From: [Phialemoniopsis] sp. UDSM-2020
Lineage: Eukaryota; Ascomycota; Sordariomycetes; Thyridiales; Thyridiaceae
NCBI GenBank assembly: GCA_018873225.1
Contig: JAEILZ010000003.1
Location: forward strand, 868,001 to 932,000
Reading direction: 5' to 3'
Length of the DNA: 64,000 bases
Part shown: piece after piece, positions 27,190 to 39,200 of the stretch
Layout of the letters: every line of letters begins with the position of its first letter
How positions within the stretch are numbered: the first letter of the stretch is position 1
Translations under genes and position numbers: made by a program
Notes under the pieces: model-generated
What the model saw: only the letters and a program-made list of their open reading frames with translations
Database searches by the model: none
What the model was told of the DNA's origin: nothing

Positions 27190-28590
27190 CGCCTGGAGAC
27201 AGGATAAACACCGGGGCCCTTGCCCCCTATCCTGGTGACTGCAACCTCGACCAGGATACAGGCTTGTTTGTCGGCGCTGGTCCAGACCGGATCGGCCTTG
27301 GCGGTTCACGAACGGCAAGACGGCAGGCCGCTTTGGTCAGAAGAGGGCAAATGCTCTCGACCTCTCGGGCTGTTCGAGTTGGCCGGTCACGATAAAGGGG
27401 CCACGACCTTGTTGGTGGACTGGAGGTCTGGAGGGCGGGCCTGTTTGTTCCCATGTGAATGCAGTAAGCTTGCAGTTGGGAGTTGGATATCTATCAGGGT
27501 CTAATAATAGGAAGGCTGTTGTTGCGCAGCAGCTGATACAGCGGCACAGTCTGTCGTTGGCATTTCTTGATATATACATAGACGTGATCGCCTCGCCTGT
27601 GAGAGCAGTTAGAGGCAGTACTCACATCTGACCTGCGTCTCCATCATCCAACTCTACGACCAAAGTCCTTCACTGACAAGTTGGCCATGATTCTGGACCA
27701 AGGAACATGCTTGCTCTGCCTTGGTTATATCCCGCCCGAACTAACACATCACATCTCGAAAATATCCTCCGAAAGCGCAACGAGAAGAAACCCACTGCGC
27801 CCCCGAGTCGGGGATTTTATGCAACTCTGCTTCTCCATCTTGCCTGCTCACGCATCAGATCACCCGTCCCAAGTGCCGCGATGCTTCATGCGGCCCCTCA
27901 CTGCCGAGTCCCCCTTCGCAACGGCATAATCCGAGAAGACGGGATGCCTTTTCTAAACTTATCACAGCCCCCGTCGGTGCTTACACCACCTTTGGAGAGT
28001 GGCTCACAGTGCGTACAGTCGTTGGGAGTTGTGTTGTTGTTGGAGGGTGCAAGCCACGCACGTTTCACAACACATGCCCCCAAACACGCTGCGCCTCTTA
28101 GTGCTTCAAGCAACCAGCACACCCTCTTCTTGACTTCCAAACAAGCACTGCCATCGTCGCAGGTTATGCAACCACTTGACAGAAACAACTTTATCATGGT
28201 CTAGTTGGCGGTTGGCGTTCATTAAGTCTGCCAAGACTCAAGAGAAAAGCCAATGCTCAATCAAGGTGAGCAAGTCTCGCTGGTGGGCACTCAGCTAGAC
28301 CCGCCCACGTTTCGTGATACGAGAATGTGAAACGGAGAACAACGGGCTCCTCTGCACGGCGAAATACCTTCGGCGCACGCCCGATAAACCCTCTTTTTCT
28401 TGTTTCGAAGGTCCATTGATAGAGTTTGTATGACAGATCTATTGGATCTGTTGACAATGCGGTGATCAATGCGATACAGTTGAATTCAGACCAAAGAGGT
28501 GCACAGGAACATTCACATCGACGCTGAGCATGAACCAAAAGTCCTTACGATTTTCTCCAAATTCTACACAATACAGGTTCGCGACTATTC

Positions 28591-30579
28591 TCAACCACCA
28601 GCCTGCATCCTCCGAATCCGCTCCTCAGCAGCCCTCGCCCGGCGCTCCCGCTCGAGTCTCGTCCTCTGCTCCGGCGTAAGGCCCCTCGCCTCCTCCTCCC
28701 GCACCTCCTGCGCCGTTTTGGGCGGCCCGCCGCCCAGAACCCGCGGCCCTTTCCTCTTGCTATCCACGGCCTTGGGCCCTTCGCGGGCGAATCGCTCCTC
28801 TTCGGCCTTCCGCCTCTCGGCCTCCTTCTTCTCGGCCTCTTTCCGCTCCCGCTCGTCCCGGCGCTCGGCATCCTCCTTGCGCAGCGCGGCCGGCACGTTG
28901 GCGGCGTCCCAGTCCCACTTCGCCTCGCCTAGCTCGCTCCGCGCGACCCTGAAGGCGTCCCGCGTGCCGCGCTCGCCAGCGAGGTCAAAAGGCGTCTTGC
29001 CGTCCGCGTTTTTGACGGTCGGGTCGGCGGCGCCCCGAAGTAGTAGACCGCTGACGAGCGGCGCCGAGTTCTGCGACGAGGCGAGGTGCAGTGATGTAGG
29101 AGCGTGGTGATTCGACTCGGCAGGGTAGAACTTGAAGTCCGTCGGTAGCTCGTTCGTCTTCAGGTAAGATAGTAGTGCCGGCAGCTTTGATCTCCGGATG
29201 AGTGCTTGTATCTGCGTAGTATGTAGCAGGGCGGTCTCCTCCTCCTCGGTCAGCTTCGGCGCCGCCGGCTTGGCCTTGGGTGTTGTTGGCTTCGCGACTG
29301 GTGCTTCAGCTTCAGGTTCCTGTGGTTGTATTTCCCGGACCTTGAGCCTCGTGAGCTCAATGAAGGACCGCATGAGTTCGTTCTGCGTGGCACGACGGGT
29401 GCTGAACGGGAACCCCCGTATCCTAGAGTCATTGGGCTTGATAACTTGACCATCGTAAGGCCCGTAGAGTGTCCGCCGGTTCGTTACACCAGTCGCACGG
29501 ATGAAGAGCAGATCGGAAGTGTCTAGAAGCCCCTTCCAGTCGCTCAGGAGTTCCCGCACATCCTCCACCAACGCTTGCTCGTTGTATCGACGCAAACTTG
29601 AACCCGCCGAATGTGCTGCACCCTTTGCCGCATCGTTGGCAGATTGCGAGCCACCTTGTTTCCTCCTTGTCGTATACCGGTGGAAAGTCTTGTGGGCCAG
29701 AACAGTCGCCTCCCGGTTGAGGGGGCCACCGCCGTGCTTCGTCTGGCGAGGCGCCAAGGACACGACCATGGCTGCGAAATGGCCACCTCCGATCATACAG
29801 AGGAAGATGTGGCGCCCCTGGTATACGGCAGGTGGTATGCTTCCATCCTTGGGCTGTTTCGGCATGGAGATGGGCGCTAGCTGCTTCGCCTTGATCGCAT
29901 CGACGATCTTGTCTTCCCTCCTCAGTTCATTGCTGTCGAATATTGCGCGATACACACCAAAATATGTGTGTTCCGGTAGCACCGAAGTGGCAAACCACAT
30001 CAGAGGCGGCTTGCCGGAGCCGCGCTTCTTCTTCTTGCCCGAACTTTCCTCATCCTCATCGTCGTCGCCATCTGTGGATTGCGTCCTTCTGTCAGCCAGG
30101 TTGGCTTGTTTCTTGAGCAGCGCTGTCAGTGTCGTCTCTCGGCGGCCGCCTACTGCTCCATCATCCTCCTCATCGTCCGTTTCAGACGAGTCAGACCCTG
30201 ATAGCGATTCATCCAGATCGCCAATGAGCTTTTCAAAGTCATTTTCCGTGACTGGTTTGAACCCTCGTAACTTCTGCTTGAGGTTGTAGTGATGCCAGTC
30301 GGATTTGAGATGGCCTTTCTGGTCCAGAACAGAGCTAAACGACAGGCCGCAGAGTGAACAGGACTGAGAGCCTACCGTGTCGTCGGATGTCGGCGTCTGT
30401 GGCCTCTCCTCTGGGGTGGGCTCCACGGGTATCTCTTGCGTTTCTGCATCTGTCTTGAGGACCAGTGTCTCTAGCACCTCTGCCGGTAGATCGTAGAGGT
30501 AGAGTGGACGGCGCAAAAGCTCATCCTGGGGTTTGTCACCCTTCTTGGGAGCCGGTGTTGAAGCTGTCGCATCCGCCAT
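28591..30579 (-). CDS. VMS1: Vms1/ANKZF1-type peptidyl-tRNA hydrolase
   Basis: Single exon, 662 residues from MADATASTPAPKK. The upstream in-frame extension lacks family similarity. A C2H2 finger lies near residues 80-105 (CSLCGLSFSSVLDQKGHLKSD). The release-factor-like VLRF1 core follows (MIGGGHFAAMVVSLAP, then HRYTTRRKQGGSQSANDAAK). Its catalytic glutamine is in the GGSQ loop, followed by AGSSLRRYNE. Ankyrin repeats come next (SLHLASSQNSAPLVSGLLL, then PTVKNADGKTPFDLA). The Arg-rich C-terminal helix (RERRARAAEERIRR) fits a Cdc48/p97-binding VIM motif. The protein cleaves peptidyl-tRNA on stalled 60S ribosomes and protects mitochondria from stalled nascent chains. An acidic linker with Ser/Asp runs lies between the finger and the core. 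Confidence 0.95.
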   Translation of the reverse strand: MADATASTPAPKKGDKPQDELLRRPLYLYDLPAEVLETLVLKTDAETQEIPVEPTPEERPQTPTSDDTVGSQSCSLCGLSFSSVLDQKGHLKSDWHHYNLKQKLRGFKPVTENDFEKLIGDLDESLSGSDSSETDDEEDDGAVGGRRETTLTALLKKQANLADRRTQSTDGDDDEDEESSGKKKKRGSGKPPLMWFATSVLPEHTYFGVYRAIFDSNELRREDKIVDAIKAKQLAPISMPKQPKDGSIPPAVYQGRHIFLCMIGGGHFAAMVVSLAPRQTKHGGGPLNREATVLAHKTFHRYTTRRKQGGSQSANDAAKGAAHSAGSSLRRYNEQALVEDVRELLSDWKGLLDTSDLLFIRATGVTNRRTLYGPYDGQVIKPNDSRIRGFPFSTRRATQNELMRSFIELTRLKVREIQPQEPEAEAPVAKPTTPKAKPAAPKLTEEEETALLHTTQIQALIRRSKLPALLSYLKTNELPTDFKFYPAESNHHAPTSLHLASSQNSAPLVSGLLLRGAADPTVKNADGKTPFDLAGERGTRDAFRVARSELGEAKWDWDAANVPAALRKEDAERRDERERKEAEKKEAERRKAEEERFAREGPKAVDSKRKGPRVLGGGPPKTAQEVREEEARGLTPEQRTRLERERRARAAEERIRRMQAGG

Positions 30580-31267
30580 CAGGTGGTCAGATTCGAGATT
30601 CGTAACGCAGTGAGCTCTTCTTTGAATTCTCTCCTCCAGCGACTCCGAATACAGCCGGGACAAATCGCTCTTATAGTTAGCAAGTTAAGTTCAGAGCAAA
30701 TGTTGCTGTCGCATTCATCAGCGACGAAAGTCTTTGGTGGGGCCACTATCGATAAGACACTGCCTCGATTGATTTGATTGAAGTGACGTCTGCCGGGTGA
30801 CTCAGGCCGAGAAAACGAGCTTGAACCGAGTCTCTCCGTTCAAAGCCCTTGACAATTTTCTTTTTATATTTCCCAAGATACTCTTTGACAATTTCAAAAA
30901 GTAGGACTTAATCAATATGTCATTAAATTTTTCCTCTATAGGGTTCAATAACTTGTGTGTCCCAGTAGGAATCCATGAGAGCGGATTTTTAGCTTGCTCA
31001 TATATTCTGCATTCGTGAATGAGAATGAATCATAATGAGTGCCCACCAGACCTTCTTCCCAAATGCACTCCTCTCATCAAAGAAGATCCCATGTCCTTTT
31101 GTGATCATTCAAGACATCTCACGCTAGATGGCCGGAATGGGAGACACTCATGAGTATTAACCACTTTTCATGTCAGCAATGACATTATATCATTGAATTA
31201 TTGAACCCCTAGTGCTCTCATCATAGTATTAAACCCTCCTCTCTAAACCCCTCACCTCCAGCCTGAT
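30580..31267. other. AT-rich intergenic region upstream of Vms1
   Basis: About 690 bases. From about 30840 it is clearly richer in A and T than the neighbouring DNA, with ATTAAATTTTT-type runs. A GTGACGTC (near CRE) lies at about 30782-30790, roughly 205 bases before the Vms1 start. No gene is seen. Confidence 0.6.
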
Positions 31268-32398
31268 CTATGCCCTGTTATACGCAACACCACCGCTCGC
31301 AAAGTACACGCCGCACTGCACATAACCGGGGTTGAACGGCACGTTGTCCAGCGTGCAGTCGACCTCGGCCGCGAACCGGCCCGACGCGGGCGAGTAGTAC
31401 ACAAAGAAGGACCGGCACCCGGGCTTTTGCGCGCACTTGAGCGCGCAGTCGCCCGGGTTCGAGCCGTCCGGCAGGACGTAGTAGTCGGTGTACTCGTTGT
31501 ACACGCAGCCGTTGCCCGAGAACGCCTTGCTGAACGACACGGTCGCCGTCGCCGTGACCGACGTCAGCGCCGACGTGCTCGTCGTCTGCACCGTCGAGGT
31601 GGCGCTCACGACGATGTCAAGCTCGCTGGCGGAGGTGACGAGGGCCGTCTCGGTCGTGCTTGTCGTCGTCGTGGTGCTGGTCTCGACGGTCTGGCTTGTC
31701 GTTGTTGTTACGTCGCTTGATATCGCGGTCAGGGTGCTGGTGACGAGCGTGGTCTGCAGCGTCGTGGAGGCCGAGACGGTTCGTGTCGACGTCGGTGCCG
31801 TGACGGTGACTGTCGTGGTTGACGTGCTCACCGACAGGCAGGAGCAGGCGCTCGAGATGCGCGAGGCCGGGTAGAGCGAGCTGGAGACCTGGCTCAGGCA
31901 CTTTGGCGGCGTGACAGCGCTCGGTGGAGCGCTGACGACCGCGGCACGCTTGGCGAACGCCGCAGTATTGACGCCCACGATGGTCGTGGTATCCGTGTAG
32001 ACTGTCGTTGACGCAAGAGCAGTAGACGTCGTCACGGTAACATACGTGGACGTCGATGTGCTGGGCTGCACGACGACAGACGTTTCGGTGACCGGGCTGG
32101 TCTCGACGAGGATCTTGGTCTCAGAGACCGTGTCGACTTCGGTGTGAGATACGACCTGCGTGGTCTTGTCGACTTCGGTAGACAGGCCCGTCGACGTAAA
32201 GGTCCGAGTGGCGTAGACGGTCGCGACAGGAGTGACAGTCGTCGCCGTCACTGTGACTACCGGAATACTGACATAAGAGCTGCAGTACGGGACGGCCGCC
32301 GCCGAGCTCCCGATGAGACACCGCAGGACATTGTCGTGGTTGCACGAGGCCGCGATTGCCTTTGCAACAAAGCCTGCCAGGAGAAGAGTCGACTTCAT
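31268..32398 (-). CDS. Secreted Ser/Thr-rich protein with C-terminal PAN-like Cys domain
   Basis: Single exon, 376 residues. The signal peptide MKSTLLLAGFVAKAIAA is followed by a Cys-containing head (SCNHDNVLRCLIG... PYCSSY). Long Thr/Ser/Val repeats (TVTATTVTPV, STTTVTVTAP) follow, as in heavily O-glycosylated fungal wall proteins. A dibasic AFAKR site near residue 150 could be cut by a Kex2 protease. A short Cys-containing stretch (PPKCLSQVSSS... SACSCLSVS) lies in the middle. The last 80 residues (GCVYNEYTDYYVLPDG... CALKCAQKPGCRSFFVYY... VDCTLDNVPF) resemble a PAN/Apple fold, usually a carbohydrate- or protein-binding module. There is no hydrophobic GPI tail, so the protein is probably secreted or covalently wall-bound. 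I know no specific function. Confidence 0.85.
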   Translation of the reverse strand: MKSTLLLAGFVAKAIAASCNHDNVLRCLIGSSAAAVPYCSSYVSIPVVTVTATTVTPVATVYATRTFTSTGLSTEVDKTTQVVSHTEVDTVSETKILVETSPVTETSVVVQPSTSTSTYVTVTTSTALASTTVYTDTTTIVGVNTAAFAKRAAVVSAPPSAVTPPKCLSQVSSSLYPASRISSACSCLSVSTSTTTVTVTAPTSTRTVSASTTLQTTLVTSTLTAISSDVTTTTSQTVETSTTTTTSTTETALVTSASELDIVVSATSTVQTTSTSALTSVTATATVSFSKAFSGNGCVYNEYTDYYVLPDGSNPGDCALKCAQKPGCRSFFVYYSPASGRFAAEVDCTLDNVPFNPGYVQCGVYFASGGVAYNRA

Positions 32399-33227
32399 GT
32401 TCTCCGATGCTCTGGGATTCTTGGAAGACAGACGTATTTCCTCATGCTGCAGAACACCCCCGGGTTCCCAAGGGGAGGGAGACCGTTTTATTCTTCTCCA
32501 TCCCCTGTGCCATTCAAGTCAGCCCTGGAGCGAGAGCAGATCGAGGCCTGGTCTCGGTGCTCGCAGCTGTCAATAGTGCATGTCGCTAGTTCGTAGTATC
32601 TCCGGTGTCAGCGGACTAGACAACGGCTGTGGTTGGTTCCGTAGATCTGGTAAGGCCCGGGCCTGCAGTCTGGCCGAGCCGGTCCCTGAGAGCCGGCCAG
32701 ACTATTGACTGATGGTGCCGCGCTACCTAGACAAGCCTCGTCATTGATCGCGCGCCATGCCGCTATATTCTTGCTTACCTTTCTCTTTTTGCCGCGCGTA
32801 GTTGGGCTGTTTTGATATACTGCGAGGCTGTCACAGTTTTGAGATGTCGAATATTACCAGACGAGAGAAGGATAACAGACGTGCTGTGTAATGAGCCACA
32901 CGCGGGGAGAGAATGATGATTGTTTGACAATAAGGATCTTGCTTTCTCTTATCCTATGTAATCATGCCACAAGGAGATTCATATGCCAATCCCATCCTAT
33001 TAATGCAGACAAAACCCCATTCACTGATCGTGACCGTCGACCCGTCCTGGGTTGCTCGACACGAGACATTATGTACCTCCCACCCTATTTGTACAGGTCA
33101 AAGAGAAAGGAAAGAGCAGTGCCAACTGAAAAAGCAGAAAAAGTTAACGCAAGCGCCCTGTCGACGGTACTGAATCAATAACGCCCCAATCGATGCCTTC
33201 GACAACTTCTATTTCTTCTTCCCCTCT
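32399..33227. other. Intergenic: promoter of the secreted protein and myosin II 3' side
   Basis: About 830 bases between two minus-strand genes. I see no coding segment or RNA; short open frames on the plus strand lack features. Confidence 0.6.
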
Positions 33228-36200
33228 TCACAGGAAGCCCTTGGTCAGGCTCGGCGCCCTCGTGCGGCCGATGCTGCTCTTGCGCCTCGGGATGTCCGGC
33301 GACGCATCCTCGTCCTTGCCCGCGAGCGTCGAGCTGCTAAACGTTGCCGTCGTGCCCGACCTCCTCATGCTGCCGTAGCCCATGACGCTGCCGGCCACGC
33401 TCCCCAGGGCCGAGCCCTTCTCCATCCGCAGGTTCTTCCAGCCCTCGAGCTCGCGCTCGAGCCGTAGGCTCTTCTCCTTCTCCTCGCGCAGCTCGCGCTC
33501 GGCCCGGCGCGCACTGAGCTGGTTGCTCGACTCGGACGACTGCAGCTCGTCGATGGCCTTGAGCAGCTTGTCCACCTTGTCGCGCATGCGGCCGACGTCG
33601 TCCTGGAGCTGCCCGTTTTGCTTGTCCTTGCGCTCGATCTGACCCTGCAGGTCTTTAACGATGCGGTCAACGTTGCGCACGGATCTCTGCGACTTGGACC
33701 GCTCATTCTCCTGAGTCTCAAGTTGCGATTCAAGCTAATGAGAATTACTGATTAGTGACCTGTTACTGTTTCTGTCGGGCGATAAATGCTTACCTCTTGA
33801 ATTCTCTTGTGGAGGAACTTGATGTCCTGACTTGCCGTAGAGTAGCCCTTGGTCTCCAGGTCGACAAGTCGGAGCTGCACCTCATGCAATGACTTCTCCA
33901 GGGCAGCCTTCTCCTTCTGCAGCTGCACGCTAGTGTCGCGCTCGGTGACCATGTCCTTTTGCATCTCAGAAACCAACGCCTCGGCGCGGCGCATTTTCTC
34001 CACAGCAGCAGCAGAGATGTCTTCTTGCTGAGCCAGGTTGGATCGGAGGTCGAGGATCTCCTTGTCGAGGTTCGCAGCGTTGCGAAGGGATGGGCTCTCG
34101 CTCTTAGCAAGTTCGTCGAGTCCGGCCTTGGCCTCTTCGAGGCGAGCCTCGATGCTGCGCTTCTCCCGGACCAGGCTGTCGCGCTCAGACGTGATCTCAT
34201 CCACGGAGCTGCGCAGGGTCCTGACCTGGGAGAGAAGGTTCACGACCTTGCTCTGGGCCTCGTTGTGTGCATTGACGGCCTCATCGCGCGACGCGACTAC
34301 ATCAGAGAGTGTGGTCTCAAGGCGTGACTTCTCCTTGGACCAGGTCGAGCTGTTCAGGACCTCGTCATCCCACTTGGATCGGAGCTCGTCAAGCTCTTCT
34401 CGGAGACGCGTGATCTCTGCCTGCTTGAAGAGCTTCTCCTCTCGAGCGAGGTCGAGCTCCTTGGTTAGGGTAGTGAACTCGGCTTGGTACTTCTTGCGAG
34501 TCTGTTCCATGCTCGACTCCTTGTCCTCGATGTCGTTGGCACGTTGGTTTCGATAATCCTCGAGCTCGTGCTGGAGGCGCTTCTTAGATTGCGTTGCAGC
34601 CTCAAGGTCGGTTGACATGTCTTCGAGCCTCTCCTCTAGGCGCTGGTTCTGACGCTGCAGGTCCTCAATTGCAGAGTCCATCTTCTTACGCTCAGACATG
34701 ATCTCTGCGCACGTATCCTCTGCTTCCTTCGCCTGAGTCTTGGCAAACTGCTCAGCTCGAGAAGCCTTGAGCACGGCGATCTCGGCCTGCTCCAGCTTAC
34801 TGAAGTACTCGTCGGACCTGCTCTTGTACAGGTTTAGACTTGCAGTAACATCAGCCAACTTGGAAGCCTCGGCGTCCAGGCGGATTTGAAGATCAGCAAA
34901 TTCTTGCAAGAGCTGGCTACGGCTCGCGGCCTCTTGTTCGCGAGCAAGGGTCATCTCCTGCAAGTCAGACTTCGCGTCGCGTAGGTCGACCTCGAACTTG
35001 GCTCGGTCGTGTCGCATCTTGTCGTAGTGCTCTTTGACATCGGCCAGCTCCGCCACGGCGTCTTTGTGGCTATGGAGCAGAGATCTGCGTGATTCTTCTT
35101 GACTGTTGAGGAGATCCAAGATCTCCTCGTGAGACTTGGTCTGGATATCACGCAGCGAGAGTTCTCCGGTGCGCAGAGCCTTTTCGAGGGCGGAGCACTT
35201 CTTGGAGGAGTCGTCAAGCAGATCATGGAGTCGGCTGTTCGCCTGCTCAAGCTTCTGAACACGGCGCATGGACGAGTTGTCATCAGAGCCGGTATCTCGG
35301 GCTGGAGTTGAGCGCTCGAGCTGGCTTTGCAGCTGACGGTTCTGCATCTGTGCGAGCTGCAGCTGACTCTGTAGATCCTCTACCTCGCTCTTGAGACCCG
35401 CACGGTCGTGGTGAGAGCCGAGGTCGCTCATCGCCCGGGAAGATCCGTTAAGCATCTCCGGCTCGACGCTGTTAAAGCGAGGACGGGGAGGAGTGGACAT
35501 TGCAGTAAAAGGGCGACCATTCGCCTTGGACTTTCGCTGAGTGGGCGAACCGCTGAAATGAGCCTCGTTACCGCTGATTTCTTCAAGGCGTGGCCGCTGC
35601 GGCGAGTCCTGGCGCTGTGCCCGGAGATCGGCAAGCTGTGTCTCTGCGTTCGTCCGTCCGGCTGTCTGAACTCGGAGATTCTGTTGCAGCTCTTCCACCT
35701 TGCGCGCCAGGTCGAAATTCTTGCTGAGAAGTTTGTCATTGCTGCCGTCAGACTGAATTGCAGGCAAGGAGTCTGGATCAACCACCTTCAGGACGTCAAG
35801 CAGCTGAGCACGAAGCTGAGCCAGCTCCTTGTCTCGAGAATCGAGAGTTCCTTGAAGGGTTCGGACAGTGCCTTGGGCTTGTGTTCGAAGCTGTTTCTCT
35901 GACTCGATCGTGCGATTCGCCTCAGCCAACTGCGCAGTAAAGTTGGAAGAGACCTTCTCCGCATTACGGCTACTCTTTACCTCGCGAGCCACCTCATGGT
36001 TGAGATCCTCCAGGTTGAGCTGGAGCTTCTCCACTTTCTTCTCCAGTGAAGCGATGGTAATCTGAGACTCGCCGAGTTGCTTGTTCAGCTTGGTGTTGTG
36101 CTCCTCGATCTTAGCCTTTTCGCGTTGGAGAACCTGAAGCTGTCCACGAGATGCTTCACTTGCGCGAGACGTTGAGCGAGCGATCTCCAAGCCCTTCTGC

Positions 36201-39200
36201 TGAAGCTTGTTGAGAAGAGCACGGTTGTCATTCTCCGAGGCCGAGAGCCGGCTCTTGACGGTGTGTAGCTCTCGCTCCATACGTTCTTTGGCCTGGTCGT
36301 TTTTGAGGCCGAAGTCTCCAGATGACAAGATCAACTTGTTGAGATCCTCAACCTGGTGATTTAGCTTGGCACACTCCTCTTCGAACCATCTGAGCCGCTC
36401 TTGAGCGGCATCGAGATCTTTGCGCAAGCTGTCTTCGCGCTCCCTGGCAATCTTAGTGGCCGCTCGTTCGCCGGCAACTTCGGCCTCGCGTCGAGCTTCC
36501 TCGGCCTGAGACTTGGCCACTCGAAGTTTTCTAATCTCTTGCCGTGCCTCGTCGCGTTCTGCCTCAACGGCAGCCCTGGCTTCCATTGTTCGGCGGAGAG
36601 TATCTTGCTGAGCGTATAGTTCTTTCTCGATGGTGATCTTGGACTCATTGAGGTGCTCAAACTCCTCCTTGAGAGTTTGATACTTGTGCTCACCGAGCAA
36701 GAGGACATCGTCGCGCGATTGCCGTTCCCTGCTCAAATCCATCTGCGTGTTGTATAGCTGGTCTTTGAGGTCCTTGATCTGGGACTCGAGAACTTGACGG
36801 TTCTGGTCTGCTTGAGCGTCCTCGGAAAGCCGGGCTTGTAGCAGCTGCTTCGCGTCCTGAGCTTCGCGCTGCAGCTGTGACTGCTCGGATTTCAGTGCGA
36901 CAATCTCGGCCTGAACCTCTCGGAGACGGGCAGAAGACTTTTCCTTCTCGGCACTGAGCGCTTTCTTCTGCTCCTCGACAGCATGTCGCTCAGCCTCGTA
37001 CCGTTTGTTGTCGCTCCTCAAGAGTGACAATTCGCTTTCCTTCTTGCGTACCAGGTCTTCGTAATCAGTTGAAGTCTGCGACAGCTTTGAGAGTTGCTGT
37101 TGAACGTCGCGATTCTCGGCAAGCAATTTTTGCTCCTTTGACTTGAAGGTCTGAAGCTCTTTCTGTGCTGCCACAAGCTTCACCTCGGCATCCTGGTCGA
37201 TCCGCAGAAGCTTGCCCTCCAGGTCACGGGCTTTGCGATCCTTGAGCGATAATTGACTCTGTAGCATCTTGATCTCATCCTCTAGCGCGGCTTCTTGCTC
37301 GCTCCTCTCGGACTGCCTTTGCGAAAGCTCAGAGATGGAATTCTCAAGCTCGGAGACGCGGTCAGCAAGCTGTGTCTTTTCCGCTTCTAGTCGGGCTATG
37401 AGGCCGGCAGCCTGCTCCAGCTGGGATCGGTACTTCTCAACGTCGTCCTCGGCTCTCTTCTTGGCGTCAAGCAAATCGTCAAGTTGGTCTTCCAGTCGCT
37501 CTTGATCCTCTATCGCGCCAGCAAGCTTGTCTTCCAACTCAGCTTCACGTAATTGGAGCCGCTTGAAGATTTCCTCCTTGTCAAGAGCCAGAGATCGCTC
37601 GCTCTCGAGAGTCTGTTGTATTCGCATCATCTCCATGTGGACATTTCGTCGCTCGTCTTCGAGCTTCTGGCGATCAGCGGCCTCGAGCTTCATCTTGTCG
37701 TTGAGTTGTCGGATCATCTCATCTCTGCGCTTGACCTCGGTGGCCGTGCGAGTAGCGCCAAGCAAGGGCTTCATTTTGATAAGAAGCTGCCACCACGGGT
37801 TCTCGCACAGATCCAGGTAGACTTGGAAGTTTCTCTGAATGACACGAGTCGCTTCGGCCCGGTATAGGCGCTTGTAGGCAATCCGGCGCTGGGTGAACCC
37901 GCGAGCAACGGATTGAAAGCGAGACATTATCTCTGTGATGAGGGCATCGCGTTGCTCTTCCAGCTCAGCAAGAACTCCAGCACGGAAGAACACCTTGGTG
38001 AGACCGACACGGAAGTCTTGCTTGTCAAGCTTCAGCTTATCAAGCATCATTCTCGCCGCTGCCTGGCCTTCGAGGTATCCCTTTGGCATATCCCGGCAAA
38101 GTACTTCGTAACGTTGGCGGAATTCTGCGAACGGCAGCCGGTTGGGGAAACCAGTCCGGACGATACGGATGCCCTCCAGAACACCATTGCACCTCAACTG
38201 ATCTAGCACAAGGAGGTTGTTGAACTGTTTCGGTCGCTTTTTGTGGTTCGGAAGAATGCAGCGAACGAAGTGAGGATGTGTAGAATGAAGCTGGGCCATG
38301 AGACTCGAAAGCTGTTCCTTGTGTCTCTGTGCCACAGTTCGGAACAAGCCCTTCTTCACGCGACTCCTCATGCCACCTGTGTCTTCATCTTGCTCGGCAC
38401 AATCGGCGAAAAGAGTAGCCACATGTTTGTCTGTGGAAGCGGCCAGAAGACGGGTGATATTGTCGTTCAAAGGATCCTTGTTCTTCTCTAGCCATCCTTC
38501 CGTGGAGTACTCCACCTCAGCAGCGTAGTGCGTTAGGATGAAGCCATGTTGGAGTCTCGAGGGTCGGTATTTTGTGGATTTCTTGTCCCAGAGGGAGTGA
38601 AGCTTCTCAGTGAAGGTCTTGTCGGTGGCCTTGGGCATCACACAGTCTTCGTCGAGACAAGAGAAGATACCGATGGGATTCGGCAACTCGATTAGATCAA
38701 TGGTCGGCTGAAGATCCCGACCAAAGTCGATGAACTTCCATTCGATCTGCTCCCGAGCGTACTCTTCTTGTTCGATCACAAACATGTGATGGTTGAAGAA
38801 TTGTTGAAGTTTTTCATTCGTGTAGTTGATGCACAATTGTTCAAAGCTGTTCTCCTCAAAGATTTCGAAACCGGCGATATCGAGCACACCGATGAAGTGG
38901 GAGTCGTCCATGCCCATACCACTTCGGTCGAGCTGTTTGTTGATTCTCGTTACAAGGTCGCCAAAACCTCGCTCGTAGATACCCTTTGCGAGAGCATCGA
39001 TCGCGAGACGGACTTGCTCTGGCGTTTGGACCTTTTCTACCCACTCACGACCCGCCTTGACCCTGGGGTGAAGCAGGCCTTGCAGGAAAGGCTCCAGTGG
39101 AACGCCGAGGAGTCTGCACACTTTCTCTGCGTGCGTTTTGGCGTCCGGTGCAAGTCTGGCCTGGTCGGCCGCCCGACTCTCCTTGACGACGGAGATATTG

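Larger units (their letters stand above)
22237..28590. other. 6.35-kb stretch without a recognised gene
   Basis: The left end must hold the promoter of the CFEM-like gene, including a TATATA at about 22472. The right end holds the Vms1 3' flank. Between them, open frames up to about 180 codons occur on both strands, but none has a domain, signal peptide, consistent splice signals or codon pattern like the neighbours. I saw no transposase or reverse-transcriptase motif and no long repeat. Short items of note: four TGACCT copies at 23070-23094, a GAAA run near 23648, a TG run near 26713, and palindromes at 26983-26995 and 27172-27189. Confidence 0.55.
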
